From: Odontocerum albicorne
Lineage: Eukaryota; Arthropoda; Insecta; Trichoptera; Odontoceridae
DNA length: 64,000 nt
Direction of reading: 5' to 3'
NCBI GenBank assembly: GCA_949825065.1
Contig: OX463859.1
Coordinates: 7,664,217-7,728,216 of the forward strand
Position 1 is the stretch's first letter. Every line of letters begins with the position of its first letter. The position numbers and the translations under genes are program-made. The notes beneath the pieces are model-generated. The model searched no databases. It saw only the letters and a list, made by a program, of their open reading frames with translations, and was not told where the DNA came from. Below are positions 26,701-33,289 of the stretch, piece by piece.

Positions 26701-26809
26701 TTGTGCTGCATGGCGTAAAGCCATGCTTCTGGCAGAAGATGCAAAAAGACATCTCCTAATAGAGCACCAACAGCGAAACTCAGTAGCACCTTCAACGATG
26801 GAGAATTGA
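5555..26809 (-). CDS. Zip99C: ZIP13-like zinc/iron transporter (SLC39A13/Zip99C), 5'-incomplete
   Basis: Seven exons join in frame: 26809-26696, 15210-15012, 13515-13212, 11306-11186, 9933-9848, 7814-7745 and 5730-5555, giving 355 residues plus stop. All junctions use GT-AG, and the split codons agree. Visible in order: helices 2 and 3 (residues ~6-25 and 46-63), a long soluble loop (~65-205), helix 4 with NSIDNFTHG (215-223), helix 5 with HEIPHEVGD (247-255), then helices 6-8 and the terminal VLVD. The HEXPHEXGD motif defines the LIV-1 branch of ZIP transporters. The lack of histidine-rich loops and the pattern LHLLPEAW favour ZIP13 over ZIP7. The family moves zinc, and in flies iron, across secretory-pathway membranes. 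The signal peptide and helix 1 were not found. The loop exon (13515-13212) is the least conserved part. Confidence 0.85.
5790..6507 (-). mobile_element. Deleted hAT transposon with C-terminal transposase relic
   Basis: The ends are inverted repeats CAGTGTCTGTCAAACT (5790) and AGTTTGGCAGACACTG (ending 6507). The flanking 8-mers GTATAGAT and GTATATAA agree at six of eight positions, consistent with a decayed hAT target duplication. Minus-strand coding from 6368 to about 6075 gives a hAT C-terminal region: ILIDLKNDPVYKASFSEIEL, then after a frameshift near 6178 LLPFGSSYFCEFGFSAL, the conserved hAT dimerisation segment. The rest of the transposase is missing. It sits inside the last intron of the transporter gene. 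Confidence 0.75.
6846..7231. mobile_element. Possible pogo/Tigger-type MITE
   Basis: The left end CCGTATTTTTCGAACC follows TA, and the right end GGTCCAAAAAATACAG precedes TA. As inverted repeats they agree at most positions. The interior is AT-rich with no coding. The TA target site suits the Tc1/mariner/pogo superfamily. Confidence 0.4.
7310..7440 (+). mobile_element. SINE-B-like dispersed repeat, copy 2
   Basis: It shares with 2871-3020 and 25990-26122 the order CACCACTTTCC, GGTTCGAATCCTGAA, a TCTTCTCTC block and an AGCGCTGTACAAATTGT end. Confidence 0.45.
7745..7814 (-). CDS. Zip99C: ZIP13-like gene, sixth visible exon
   Basis: The acceptor GATTTCAG precedes 7814 and the donor GTAAGT follows 7745. 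It encodes helix 6, ATATGGLIGAMTAVAFSGAS, and ends one base into a codon that the last exon completes. Confidence 0.9.
8006..9334 (-). mobile_element. Nearly complete mariner element (DD34D)
   Basis: The ~30-bp terminal inverted repeats match at 29 of 30 positions (CGAGGCATATCCAGAAAGTA at the left), flanked by TA on both sides, giving a 1329-bp element. It sits in the transporter intron between the exons at 7745-7814 and 9848-9933, 191 bp from the first. Its transposase is on the same strand as the host gene. A shorter sibling at 57337-58288 shares these ends and differs at roughly 25 of 740 aligned positions by eye, so the family was active fairly recently. Confidence 0.92.
8104..9167 (-). 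pseudogene. Mariner transposase with one frameshift
   Basis: A continuous frame of 314 codons (9048-8104) starts inside the helix-turn-helix region (MNRTSVYKWCREF). The N-terminal ~40 residues lie upstream in another frame from an ATG at 9167, separated by what looks like a single-base loss near 9063. The three catalytic aspartates are visible: TGDETWV, LLHDNARPH and APSDYY. Exactly 34 residues separate the second and third, the DD34D signature of mariner. WVTKQL before the catalytic core and YSPDLAPSD-like HSPDLAPSDYY are also typical. The full product would be near the usual 345-355 residues. The frameshift probably inactivates this copy. Confidence 0.88.
9335..9847. other. Intron sequence, no recognised feature
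   Basis: T-rich intron between the mariner and the exon at 9848. The open frames at 9296-9620 are T-run artefacts. Confidence 0.5.
9848..9933 (-). CDS. Zip99C: ZIP13-like gene, fifth visible exon (HEXPHEXGD motif)
   Basis: The acceptor TTCTTTACAG precedes 9933 and the donor GTAAGAG follows 9848. It encodes HEIPHEVGDFAILLKSGFSR and ends AKAQL at a codon boundary. The metal-site motif of LIV-1 ZIPs is complete, with Val instead of Cys or Glu in front, as expected for the ZIP7/ZIP13 group. Confidence 0.93.
10100..10729. other. Intron sequence, no recognised feature
   Basis: I see no repeat end, RNA gene or coding motif here. Confidence 0.4.
10730..11175 (-). mobile_element. LINE family A 3' fragment in transporter intron
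   Basis: The plus strand shows the diagnostic order of the reverse-complemented family A tail: CTCAGTTTACCTCTTCC, CTACATATGTCCAAACCATC and CAAGTTTCACTTCCATACGTC. It ends about 10 bp from the donor site of the exon at 11186-11306, so the insertion approaches the splice signal closely. Confidence 0.6.
11186..11306 (-). CDS. Zip99C: ZIP13-like gene, fourth visible exon (helix 4)
   Basis: The acceptor TCTTTTCCAG precedes 11306 and the donor GTAAAGAC follows 11186. It encodes VAGYLNLMANSIDNFTHGLA followed by VGGSFLVSFRVGMLSTFAIL. NSIDNFTHG is the helix-4 metal-site motif of this branch. It ends one base into a codon (G+TT = Val). Confidence 0.93.
11700..12145 (+). mobile_element. LINE family A 3' fragment
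   Basis: The plus strand encodes a decayed tail: MRALRRINGVTVYDRIWNE-like, then LRWFGHVERMNK, then a CCCGACAAGGAGACAGCACG end matching other family copies. Stops interrupt it. Confidence 0.7.
12612..12872. mobile_element. Fold-back MITE with ~94-bp arms
   Basis: The left arm (~12617-12710) and right arm (~12777-12870) are reverse complements with about five mismatches, around a ~66-bp loop. The ends read CCCGGCGGTAAGTTATACAC and its inverse. Both strands therefore show nearly the same open frame (MADSLFLKPNVYYLPP on plus), which is a symmetry artefact and not a gene. It lies in a transporter intron and would form a hairpin in the pre-mRNA. Confidence 0.7.
12895..13125 (-). mobile_element. 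LINE family B 3' end
   Basis: This is the reverse complement of the 3' ends of the plus-strand copies at 15805-16375 and 20275-20835, sharing CCGGCAGCCCGAAAAAGATC, the GTTGAATATCACTTGAGAGT block and a terminal (TTC)n run. Its 3' end sits ~90 bp from the transporter exon 13212-13515. Confidence 0.7.
13212..13515 (-). CDS. Zip99C: ZIP13-like gene, third visible exon (cytoplasmic or luminal loop)
   Basis: The acceptor ATTCTTTCAG precedes 13515 and the donor GTAAGTTC follows CAT at 13212. It opens with the last base of a split Arg codon and encodes 101 residues of soluble loop: IVEAEKIKREKALGGH, an acidic patch DDDETPLYESC, asparagine-rich NNNSDNSG, and a lysine-rich end (KKENPSKADKSKH). Several cysteines are present but no histidine-rich run, unlike ZIP7. 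An alternative donor six bases upstream is possible, but this one keeps frame and fits the consensus better. Confidence 0.8.
14205..14750 (+). mobile_element. LINE family A 3' fragment
   Basis: The plus strand reads KMKKGLLGWFGHVERMNDER, then GVNGRGRPRKTWLDQINKI, then a CAAGGGACACGGCAAGATGA end. It is frameshifted relative to a full reading. This is the clearest view of the family A C-terminal coding. Confidence 0.75.
15012..15210 (-). CDS. Zip99C: ZIP13-like gene, second visible exon (helix 3)
   Basis: The acceptor TTATTCTAG precedes 15210 and the donor GTTTGTG follows 15012. It encodes CGLWVLCGLLLFIIVEKLFA (helix 3) and then an acidic linker. GLWV..G...F...EK is the helix-3 pattern of ZIP13-like proteins. 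The exon ends two bases into an Arg codon. Confidence 0.9.
15805..16375 (+). mobile_element. LINE family B 3' end (HRRMLRIPWT type)
   Basis: It encodes the LINE C-terminal tail: FNKMRSVFCDDNLNL, RLVKCYVWSVLLHGVES, then MNRLEAFEMWMHRRMLRIPW. It then decays (stop in WT-LKV, a deletion after RELL). The 3' end GATATTCAACATTGGGGGGA plus (GAA)n is shared with the copy at 20275-20835. Confidence 0.8.
16376..17150. other. Intron sequence, no recognised feature
   Basis: I see no repeat termini or coding motifs. The ORF at 16316-16585 starts inside the LINE tail and has no family signal. Confidence 0.4.
17160..17920 (-). mobile_element. LINE family A 3' part with short internal duplication
   Basis: The minus strand (17505-17311) reads KVLSKMKNTLRWFGHVERM, YKERLTRQICSANVSGRR and LRKTPRKKYGWIKCMIF. 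About 50 bp are duplicated at 17480-17575 (CATTCCGTATT repeated). The upstream part corresponds to the plus-strand copy at 46860-47340. Confidence 0.7.
17918..18110 (-). mobile_element. tRNA-derived SINE, full copy
   Basis: On the minus strand, from the head: TCCGTGGCGGTAAGAGGC (A-box-like), GGTTGCGGGTTCAGTC (B-box-like), then a unique body with TGGTTGGAAGAGATTGCC. The same order recurs at 54935-55113 and 60592-60775, and the 3' body alone at 52995-53093. Confidence 0.7.
18111..18799. other. Intron sequence, no recognised feature
   Basis: AT-rich. No terminal repeats or protein motifs found. Confidence 0.4.
18800..19070 (+). mobile_element. LINE family A 3' fragment
   Basis: The plus strand reads SERVGRRRPRKVWLDQVNDI and LKEENVESQRNDCSC, followed by CMRR and DCEEAKDAYRDRKIWRSVLS in a shifted frame, matching the family A tail. 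Confidence 0.75.
19245..19558 (+). mobile_element. Harbinger-like element, truncated copy with MADF start
   Basis: About 310 bp are shared with 59046-59370: GGCCACACAAGTAGGAGCC-type start, CTAGCGAACCAACGCAC, then an ATG at 19465 opening MAEVLITAVYKREPLWNPSS, the start of a MADF domain. It breaks off near 19558, where a different LINE tail (KGRPKLK-type) follows. Confidence 0.6.
19559..19760 (+). mobile_element. LINE 3' tail (GRPKLKxLDG type)
   Basis: The plus strand reads KCKRKGRPKLK, then LDGDRELSHSGL, then a frameshifted ILQAAKTRPG, a typical LINE C-terminus. Only ~65 codons remain. Confidence 0.5.
19761..20274. other. Intron sequence, no recognised feature
   Basis: Nothing recognisable; AT-rich without repeats shared elsewhere in the window. 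Confidence 0.4.
20275..20835 (+). mobile_element. LINE family B 3' end, best-preserved copy
   Basis: An open frame of 129 codons from 20324 encodes RLVKCYVWSVLLHGVESWTL, INRLEAFEMWMHRRMLRIPW, VLQRAKVDRELLTNIKIRKE and SYLGHVLKGAKYKLLHLIIQ. This is the zinc-knuckle-less C-terminal region seen in many insect LINEs. The 3' end has the GACACTGAGAAGAAGAAG tail. There is no RT domain, so it is a 5'-truncated copy. Confidence 0.82.
20873..21003 (+). mobile_element. Mariner/Tc1-type 5' terminal fragment
   Basis: It starts AGGGTCTTTCAAATTGAGCG and runs through ATGGCGTCGCGAACTTGCCT and GGAGTCGTATACAATACAAC, the same 5' end as the elements at 266 and 21304, then breaks off. Confidence 0.7.
21304..21855 (+). 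mobile_element. Deleted mariner/Tc1-type element, C-terminal half kept
   Basis: The ends AAAGGGTCTTATATTGAGCG and CGCTCAATTTGAAAGACCCT are inverted repeats. Coding from ~21486 gives GDVNWPSRVCDLIQLDYFLW, GYVKSHVCKNDPRSIPELK and PQLCQNVIENVDKEW. This is the C-terminal DDE part of the family whose N-terminal part is kept at 266-832. N-terminal domain and first catalytic residues are missing. Confidence 0.8.
22088..22526. repeat. Minisatellite, 63-bp unit x ~7
   Basis: GTAAGCTGTATAAGATT (with variants) recurs at 22096, 22159, 22222, 22285, 22348, 22411 and 22474, an exact 63-bp period. Units fall into two versions, ATTCATTCC and ATTAATTCC, partly alternating (copies 1, 4 and 6 against 2, 3, 5 and 7). 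It lies within the largest transporter intron. Confidence 0.92.
22636..22765. repeat. 64-bp direct duplication
   Basis: ACTATACTCTGATACTGCAG at 22642 recurs as ACTATACTCGGATACTACAG at 22706. The two copies run to GGGAATTCCTTTTTTAAGTC with a few differences. Confidence 0.85.
22766..23379. other. Intron sequence, no recognised feature
   Basis: AT-rich. The ORFs at 22784-22999 and 22999-23235 have no recognisable family. Confidence 0.35.
23656..24115 (-). mobile_element. LINE family D 3' end
   Basis: The minus strand ends GGCAAAAGCCTAGTTTACTG, then GATACGACAAATGAAAGGC, then (AATA)n. The upstream part (GTTGATGAGAGCGTGCAACG) matches 53270-53695. Inserted into LINE family C in antisense orientation. 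Confidence 0.7.
24294..25511. repeat. Minisatellite, 42-bp unit x 29
   Basis: The unit begins AAAACATGGTAGTCATAAAT and ends TATTAGTCCGCTTCT. 1218 bp divides exactly into 29 units, nearly identical. The clearest variants are AATAATTT in place of AATAATGT at 24485 and 24947, exactly 462 bp (11 units) apart. The unit corresponds to 14 codons of the host LINE frame (HISPLLK plus GSHK and a stop), so the array is a tandem growth of a short LINE coding segment. Direct repeats with no spacers. Confidence 0.97.
25990..26122 (+). mobile_element. SINE-B-like dispersed repeat, copy 3
   Basis: It contains GCTGGGTTCGAGTCCCGAG (B-box-like) and the palindromic GAGAATTCGCTCTC followed by ACGGTGCT, as in the copies at 2871-3020 and 7310-7440. 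Confidence 0.5.
26124..26578 (-). mobile_element. Deleted irritans-type mariner
   Basis: The left end ACACATCGATCAATAATTCC follows TA. The sequence matches both ends of the copy at 35301-36577, but the middle ~900 bp are missing: the join is at CTGCGG/TTGTTTTCG near 26354. The right terminal repeat is lost at ~26578, about 120 bp from the transporter exon at 26696-26809. Confidence 0.75.
26696..26809 (-). CDS. Zip99C: ZIP13-like gene, first visible exon (helix 2)
   Basis: The acceptor ATTTTTGCAG precedes 26809 and the donor GTAAGTTT follows 26696. It encodes SPSLKVLLSFAVGALLGDVF and LHLLPEAWLYAMQHKE, strongly like the helix-2 region of ZIP13. It begins two bases into a split codon, so at least one coding exon lies further upstream. 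The following intron is 11.5 kb. Confidence 0.92.
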
Positions 26810-27013
26810 CTGCAAAAATAAAAATAAAATTTAATTACTAAATGGCAAATACCATGACTATAGAGCTGTAAAAAAATCAATAATGTATAAGAGTATATGT
26901 CCATAACACATCCTGATGTGTTATGCCTTCCAAGGATACCAAAAATCGCGGATGCTTATGTCCTTTATTTAAAATGTCGCAGTATTTATAACCCATTCAC
27001 CCTTAATGTTCTT

Positions 27014-27515
27014 TTAAATCATCTCTAAATTACTTATAATATCTAATACAATGTCATCATCATCCTGTCGTGTAGCACATGCCTGAGCATCGTGACTCCC
27101 ATGATAGCCACTGACGACACCTCTCCATCCATCACTGCCATAGTGGTAGTCCAGTTGCGTTTCACACTTGATCAGTCCAACGCATTGGGATTCTTCCTCT
27201 TGTGCGTCATCCTTCCACGCCTCTCCACAGTAACCACAAGCCTCTCCAAACTGCCTCCTAGACCACGAGCAATGTGCCCAAATAATCGGAGGACTCATCA
27301 TTGTCGACAATCTATCGTTGATTCTCAGTTCTTCGAGAATGGAGGCGTTGGTTCGCCTTGTTGTCCATGGAATTAAAAAACATCCTTCTCCTGCACCACA
27401 TTTCAAATGCTCCAGCATTTTCAAACGCCAAATCTCCGCGTCATACATGAATATTGCGCAGACGAGACCAATACAATGTACTATAGATGCTATGTATTAT
27501 AAATAGTTGTCATAC
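27014..27515 (-). mobile_element. LINE 3' end (EHLKCGAGEGC type)
   Basis: An open frame of 144 codons on minus (27448-27014) encodes YDAEIWRLKMLEHLKCGAGE, IPWTTRRTNASILEELRIND and degenerate GEACGYCGEAWKDD. PWTxRRTNxSIL..L is the usual LINE C-terminal pattern. Its end is frameshifted. It lies upstream of the first visible transporter exon. Confidence 0.7.
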
Positions 27516-28100
27516 AGTATTGTTTAAGGAATAATAAAGAAAATAAAAACGTTTTCTTTGACAGCGTTTTTGTTTAACTGAACCATAATTCTAACGCCAC
27601 GGCGCGACTCTCGTTGAATCTCGTTGGCATAAAGTCGAAAGTTGGAAATAAATATTAAATAACCAGGTAGACATAAAGCATCCTTGCTTTACACTTTTTG
27701 GAATATTAAATCACTTGTAATATCAATAAATAGTGTTATACAATTCAACATTTTTATAGAGCAATCACCAAAACATTTTGACCACACCCAGGCGTTATTA
27801 TGGTAGTTTAAGACAAAGTTTTAATAGGCAGCTATTTTTAAAACCGTTATCAGACAATACCTCGAGTGGTCTCGGATAGTTTCAAAACGTCTACAAGACA
27901 GATAATAATAAGTTATCAAACGTAATACAGATCTCTTAATCAATGTCAAACAAGGCTGGATTATCGGAAATGATTTTCCCCACGCACGTACAACGGATTA
28001 CGATAAGACACTATAAGATTGCATCAAACATGTTTTTTTCTAAATAACAATCTGCCTTATTCATCAATCAAACTTAAGTGATTTGGTTCAGATGTTCTGA
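27516..28100. other. No recognised feature
   Basis: AT-rich. No coding or repeat termini seen; the missing first transporter exon was sought here and not found. Confidence 0.35.
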
Positions 28101-28700
28101 AATATATGGCAGGTGAGCGTTATGGCGACTTTTCGGATTTGAATTTTACACCACACCTTTGAATAAAGTTTAAACGCCATAACTTCTTGGAGAGCAACGT
28201 GACTATCTTAACTCTTGAGGCAGCAGTTCTGAACAAAGATATGGTATTGAGTAGCCCTGCATCAACGTGTGGAAGGTTTCGATTCTGCAAAGCAACTTGC
28301 ATCTCGTTCAACAAGTGAGTCCATGTGTTTTCTATATCTCAAGATCTATCCATAAAATTCTCAAAAAATCCAATTTTTGTTCTATGTAAACGTTGTTCCA
28401 CTAAAAACAAATCTGAGTTCTTTACCTCTATAAAATAAGTCTTCGACAATTACGTAAGTCTGCTTGGTGAAGTTTGGTAATATTTTGTGGTATACATACA
28501 TATATTGAACTTAAATATACATATAATTATTAAATAATTTTAAACAATGACTGTAATCTATTATTACTACTGCTTTTTGTATCTTCATGTTAGTTTAAGA
28601 TAAAGTGTTGTATTTTTTGTCAATAATTTTACGTACTTGTATAACCTGTCACATGTTCATCTGTATATAAAGACACTTGTGTCGTTAATAAAATAAAATT
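28101..28700. repeat. Dispersed repeat, copy 1 (pair with 51980-52400)
   Basis: 28240-28690 is similar to 51980-52400, sharing GTGGAAGGTTTCGATTCTGC, ACGTAAGTCTNCTTGGTGAA and CATGTTCATCTGTATATAAA followed by AATAAAATAAA. The end looks like a retroelement 3' end, but no protein motif identifies it. Confidence 0.55.
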
Positions 28701-28734
28701 AAAAAATTAATTATACCATTCCCGCAAGTTCTTC

Positions 28735-29060
28735 AACCAGGAGATGCATCATCTTTCCATACTACTTCTGCTTTTATTTTTTCCCTGCAACATCCCTAAA
28801 GAATCGCTTAAATTTTCTCCTCACATTATATGCCCAAAGAACTTGAACATTTTTCTTTTGATGGGGGATAATACTTCCCTATCTGTATTCATTCGTTTCA
28901 AGGTGTCATCATTACGGACAATGTCAACCCATTCTTTAATAGCACCACATTTCATAAGCTTCTAGTTTCTTGAAGATAAATGTACATACGAGTACTGCAA
29001 CACCATAGAGAAGTAGAGAAGATCCTGCATTTTGAAGAAGCAGTTTCGTGCCATTTACAT
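28735..29060 (-). mobile_element. LINE 3' fragment related to family B
   Basis: The minus strand reads KKLEAYEMWCY-RM, then WVDIVRNDDTLKRMNTDRE, then IKRKMFKFFGHIM, with stops and a frameshift. This is the order seen in family B but divergent. Confidence 0.6.
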
Positions 29061-29605
29061 TCTTACTTTGGTCTCTTGAGACTGGTCCCATTGATCATGC
29101 AGCCAGTATCCCTGATATTTTATATTGTTAGACTCGTTAAACAATTTCATTATGTATATCAAGAAGTACCCTTGTATGTTATGTACTTCTTTCTGCCATA
29201 ACTACAGAGCAGATAAAACAAAGTCCTTAGAGACACAAAGTCCTTAGAGACAGACCAAGTGATCAGTAAAGGCCTAGACAATGTGCTGAAAAACTACCAC
29301 AGGCTATTATGGTTCATGACAATAAAAAATCTGGATCGCCAAGAATAGAACATCAGTTATCTATTAAATGGAACAGCATCAATTCTTCGAAAGTTCTTAT
29401 AGAGACAAAGGATCATCAGAACTAAAACGTCAAATACATAATAGTTTTCTAGTCTCATTCTGTATACAAAAAAACGATGGAACAACGACAACATTACATA
29501 CAGTATTTTCCTTGAATTTTAATAATCTTCTTCGTCTTTTTCTTAGGTTTAATGTCACCAGTGGGTATTTCATGGATCGCCACGAAAGGAACTCTTATTT
29601 ATTTA
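29061..29605. other. No recognised feature
   Basis: I see no coding motif or terminal repeat in this stretch. The frame at 29368-29670 lacks any family pattern. Confidence 0.3.
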
Positions 29606-29870
29606 TTTGTTTTATTTTACAACATAGACTTATCCTAATAACATTGAAATTATCATTTCTTTCCACATAGCCTCGCCATTGTCTTCTATGGTTTTCCCTC
29701 TATCTCACATAATCTACTTCACATATATCTCGAATACGCGAGTTTCCAACTATAAATCTGAGTTTCTTGTCTGCAATAGATTTGAGGGGTTTCATTTCAA
29801 TCTTCTGGGCATATTTTTGTTTTTGTTATATCTGCTTTGAACTCTATTCCTCTAGTCATGATAGTCTCTA
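29606..29870 (-). mobile_element. LINE 3' fragment (family F type)
   Basis: The minus strand reads KLRFIVGNSRIRDICEVDYV then RENHRRQWRGYVERND, the segment upstream of GRPPKRW in family F (compare 53700-54010). Confidence 0.5.
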
Positions 29871-30507
29871 ATTCTCACACATGTTTAATAAACGTTGAAC
29901 CTGATGTCTATTGTCAAGTATTTGTTATTTCGCAGTGATTTTATTTACTTGGATTTTTATTGTACCTGAGCAAATTAATTTCTAACTAAATGGATTTGTT
30001 AATCATAATTTGACGTCTCGCTGCATTTTTTTGAGAATGTTAAACAACTCTCAAAATGTTGCCCTATTATATTTTTGTAATGAAAGATGAAACCGATAGA
30101 GCATATTTTAGAGGTCGTCTTCAGATTCTGCAACTATTGTTGCATCGTTAGCGCAGCAGACCTTCAATCAGTGACGACTGTCCCTAGGCAATAGGATGCT
30201 TCACACGGTTCTGGTGTTATCAGATTTTGACAAGGTTTTTTATTTGCCCTCGTTTTCGATCGCGACCTTTGAAAAACAATGATAGATTCTTTTGCTCGTA
30301 AGCAAGTTTTTTTACCCTCAATAGTGAATATATTATCGCGAGTAAATAAACAGAGGCATGTCCAACTTGTTTATATTTATTTTCTCAATACAGGCTTAGC
30401 CCAATGACATTGAAAAATACAAAAATTGTTAACATTAAAAAAAAGTTGTATGTATATATACTCGTATATGCATACATACACATATATACAAATATATTCA
30501 AAGTCAC
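29871..30507. other. No recognised feature
   Basis: Nothing supported beyond AT-rich, low-complexity sequence and a TATATA/CATACATA run near 30450-30490. Confidence 0.35.
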
Positions 30508-30850
30508 TTAAATACGTTGATGAGTGCTTTCCAGCGTGCCCAATATTAGAAGAAAATTTTCTTTTGCTGGTAATGTAATATGAAACATGTCAATATCCGA
30601 AGCAGTCCCGTTCAAAAGAGTTAAGGCCCTTTCAACAGGCATAGCGGCTGGAAGACCCGTTCTTGCGTATGTGATTGAGAACAGTTCTTGGCGGCGCAAT
30701 CTAGTGTAATTGTTAGGAACATTTAACGATAATCTTTGTTGTAACGCTGGACAGCTCACAACTCCTCGAACGAGTTTGACAACGTATACCAGGAGACGCA
30801 GATCTCTTCTTGCGGTCAGGGAGTTTTATACCCGAGCATGCCCAGCAGAA
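30508..30850 (-). mobile_element. LINE C-terminal coding fragment (RLRRQELFSI type)
   Basis: The minus strand reads RRDLRLLVYVVKLVRGVVSC, PALQQRLSLNVPNNYTRLRR and ARTGLPAAMPVERALTLLNG to a stop at 30508. This resembles the stretch after the RT domain of Jockey/R1-like LINEs. A short relative (ATGTTAAATATGTCAATATCC) lies near 58691. It is unusually clean, with one frame open to the start of similarity. Confidence 0.55.
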
Positions 30851-31079
30851 ACTGAGTAAGATAAAGCCAAAGCGAAATGCTAGCAGGAGTTTATATGTAT
30901 GCTTTGTCGGTGAGATTTGTCACCCACTGCCCAATGTCCTAAGAGAAAACGAATAAAAGTAAACATAATGCAAAATATGTTGCATTCTGTTTGCTTCTAT
31001 TCGTTTTTTATTCGTAAAAAAATATATTCGTAAAAAAATCAATGTCACAGCTTAATCATCAAACTGTAGTATATTAATA

Positions 31080-31160
31080 TAACATACAAACATACCATCA
31101 CAATATTTCCTGTCAGGATAGGCAGGGAGGACAGAGCGCCATACTTTCTAGGAATAGCCC
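31080..31160 (-). mobile_element. LINE family A extreme 3' end
   Basis: ACATACCATCACAATATTTC-type tail followed by GGCAGGGAGGACAGAGCGCC, as in other reverse-oriented family A ends. Confidence 0.45.
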
Positions 31161-32032
31161 AGTTAACAGGTAATATGAAAACGTAGTAAACCATAAAAAT
31201 AAGATATATTAAAGGGCAGTTTATCGTAACTAGGTGGTGCATTGCCTCAGGATATCAAAACAGTTTCAAGAAACATTGAAAAAATACATATAATATCTGC
31301 ATTTATTAGTCGTAGTTAGTTGGCGACCTCTTGCTAGCATGGTCACGTTATCTGAAGGTTTACAGTCGAAAGGTCGCCTACAATGGCCCGGGTATAGAGC
31401 ACGCTTCAACATTTATTGTACCGATACATATTGATAACTCTTCCGTTATTGGGTCACTCACACCTAGGTGAGTAATCGGGCGGGCCAGACAAATTTCCCC
31501 TTTCATAAAAAACCCCTTAATATTGCAGAAACATTAATACCGTTTAAAAAGGCGTTTTCCCGTAATAAAGATAAATTATCATATACGAAAAAAGAGAGTA
31601 TAAGTAACGATATATTTCCATCGAAGTTAATCTAAAAGTGGTGAAACTGCACTGGACCACAAAATCCGATAGAGCAAACTCGAGGATCTCCGATCGAGTC
31701 CATTGACCATGGCTTTCCGGGCAGTTGATACCCAATTCTAGTGAACCCACCATCTAACAGCATTACTTATGAGCCGATATAGTAGATACTGACTGATAAA
31801 AATGGCAGGCTCTATATACACGTATGTATCGGATTGTGGCTCATTGTGGCTCAATTTAAAAGTAACTTTGACTTTCGCAGGCCCTATTTGAAAGCAATAA
31901 TAATTAATTGATAACATCTAGAGTTTAATTGATAGCATCTAGGGTCATGGCGGAAGACAGGAGTTGGAGGCGAAGATTGACGGAGGCCAAAGCTCGATAT
32001 GGGCTGTAAGACCATCGAAAGAAAAGAAGAGT
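31161..32032. other. No recognised feature
   Basis: A frame at 31544-31753 on minus has ordinary amino-acid composition, but no family is evident. I found no terminal repeats. Confidence 0.3.
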
Positions 32033-32036
32033 TTAA

Positions 32037-32816
32037 CCTTTCCCTTCCTGTGCTAAAAAAAATCCGCCCGTTCCGGTGATGTGTATTCAATACACATGTA
32101 AAAATTAGCGATTTAAAATCGTAAAAATAAGAATATTCATAGCTAATCGCCAAACGCTTAAATTAATTAAATTTGAAGTCAAAAGTGATAATAATTGAAA
32201 TTTAATTGATGAAAACATGAAAAAAATATCGGCTGACGTTCACAAAACGGGCAAAAAGACCACCTCAGATGAATCCAGGCAAAAGCCTAGTTTACTGGGG
32301 ATACGACAAATGAAAGGCAACAAACCCAGATCCATTAAAATTAAATTACCTGTTGTTTTTTTGCAAATTATGTATATTTCTTGTCATGTGTAATAATAAT
32401 AAATAAAAAATGCGCTAGAGCGACTGAGACCTGAGACGGAATAACAGTGTATGTTATACCTCGAAGGAAGAAACACAACTGCAAACTGAGATTCTATTTC
32501 TTGCGTTCCCATATACCGAAGTAGAGTGAGACGTGAATAGCGTCGCTTCCTCACCCATAGCGGTTTTTTTTAAATGAATATACCTACGTCACACACTGGC
32601 ACACGTTTGATTGTATTGGTGAACTTATTCCCGATTTTCACAAAATATCTCTGATGTGGCCGATAAGTACTAATTATTATTAATATAATTTTCATTCAAT
32701 GCGTAAATGAATTACGGAGGAATACCTAAAATCTGAACCCAGTATTTATTATATTTATAGAGACATTAAAGTTTTTAGAAGCAATGTGTACTAGTTACAC
32801 ATCAGGGAAGGAAGGT
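32037..32816 (-). mobile_element. piggyBac-like non-autonomous element, copy 1
   Basis: It is flanked by TTAA at 32033-32036 and 32817-32820. The ends CCTTTCCCTTCCTGTG and CACATCAGGGAAGGAAGGT are imperfect inverted repeats. Two plus-strand relatives start at 44417 and 45497. This copy is interrupted at 32268-32412 by a LINE family D 3' end. No transposase is left. Confidence 0.65.
32268..32412 (+). mobile_element. LINE family D short 3' end nested in piggyBac-like element
   Basis: GGCAAAAGCCTAGTTTACTG through TTCTTGTCATGTGTAATAAT to an A-rich tail. The uninterrupted relatives at 44417 and 45497 show where it was inserted. Confidence 0.7.
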
Positions 32817-32820
32817 TTAA

Positions 32821-33285
32821 GGGCGTGCGATACAACACAATCTACGAGTATTTAAAAAAAATCCTTAAGCAATAAAACATTGATTAAGTAAACTTTTAAA
32901 AAGACCTAATTTTTTAATATACTCGAACTTTATTCATTCATGTCACAATGGAACCTGTACAAATAAACGATTTATGTAGGACCATTGATAAGAATTATAC
33001 TTTATTTAAAATTCAAGTCTTTATAATATTATATATTGAACAATAAACAATACATTTCACGTGCACTATTTGCAATAGTATACATAATCAACAATTACGA
33101 GTAAAACTACGTTACACCGCGGAAAGAACATAAGACACGGTTAAGGTCAGTGTTACTATGAATGCTCGTTTAGCAAAAATGCAGAACTCGACTAACAAGA
33201 ACAATTAAGCGCACTATACACAATATAATATTTTCTTTGTTGCCCATATTAATGGAATATGTAATGAGGCGATGAGGATACTGGA
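32821..33285. other. No recognised feature
   Basis: AT-rich; no motif found. Confidence 0.35.
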
Positions 33286-33289
33286 ATTT

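Noticed and set aside
5555..26809. Assigning the transporter to ZIP7 (Catsup)
   Set aside because: No histidine-rich loops are visible, and the helix 2-3 region and overall length fit ZIP13 better. Without the N-terminus some doubt remains.
27092..27376. 94-codon plus-strand ORF
   Set aside because: Shadow of the antisense LINE C-terminal coding region at 27014-27448.
31544..31753. Minus-strand ORF as missing first exon of the transporter
   Set aside because: It has no helix-1 pattern (GLSG..PLL) and no suitable donor with the required codon phase.
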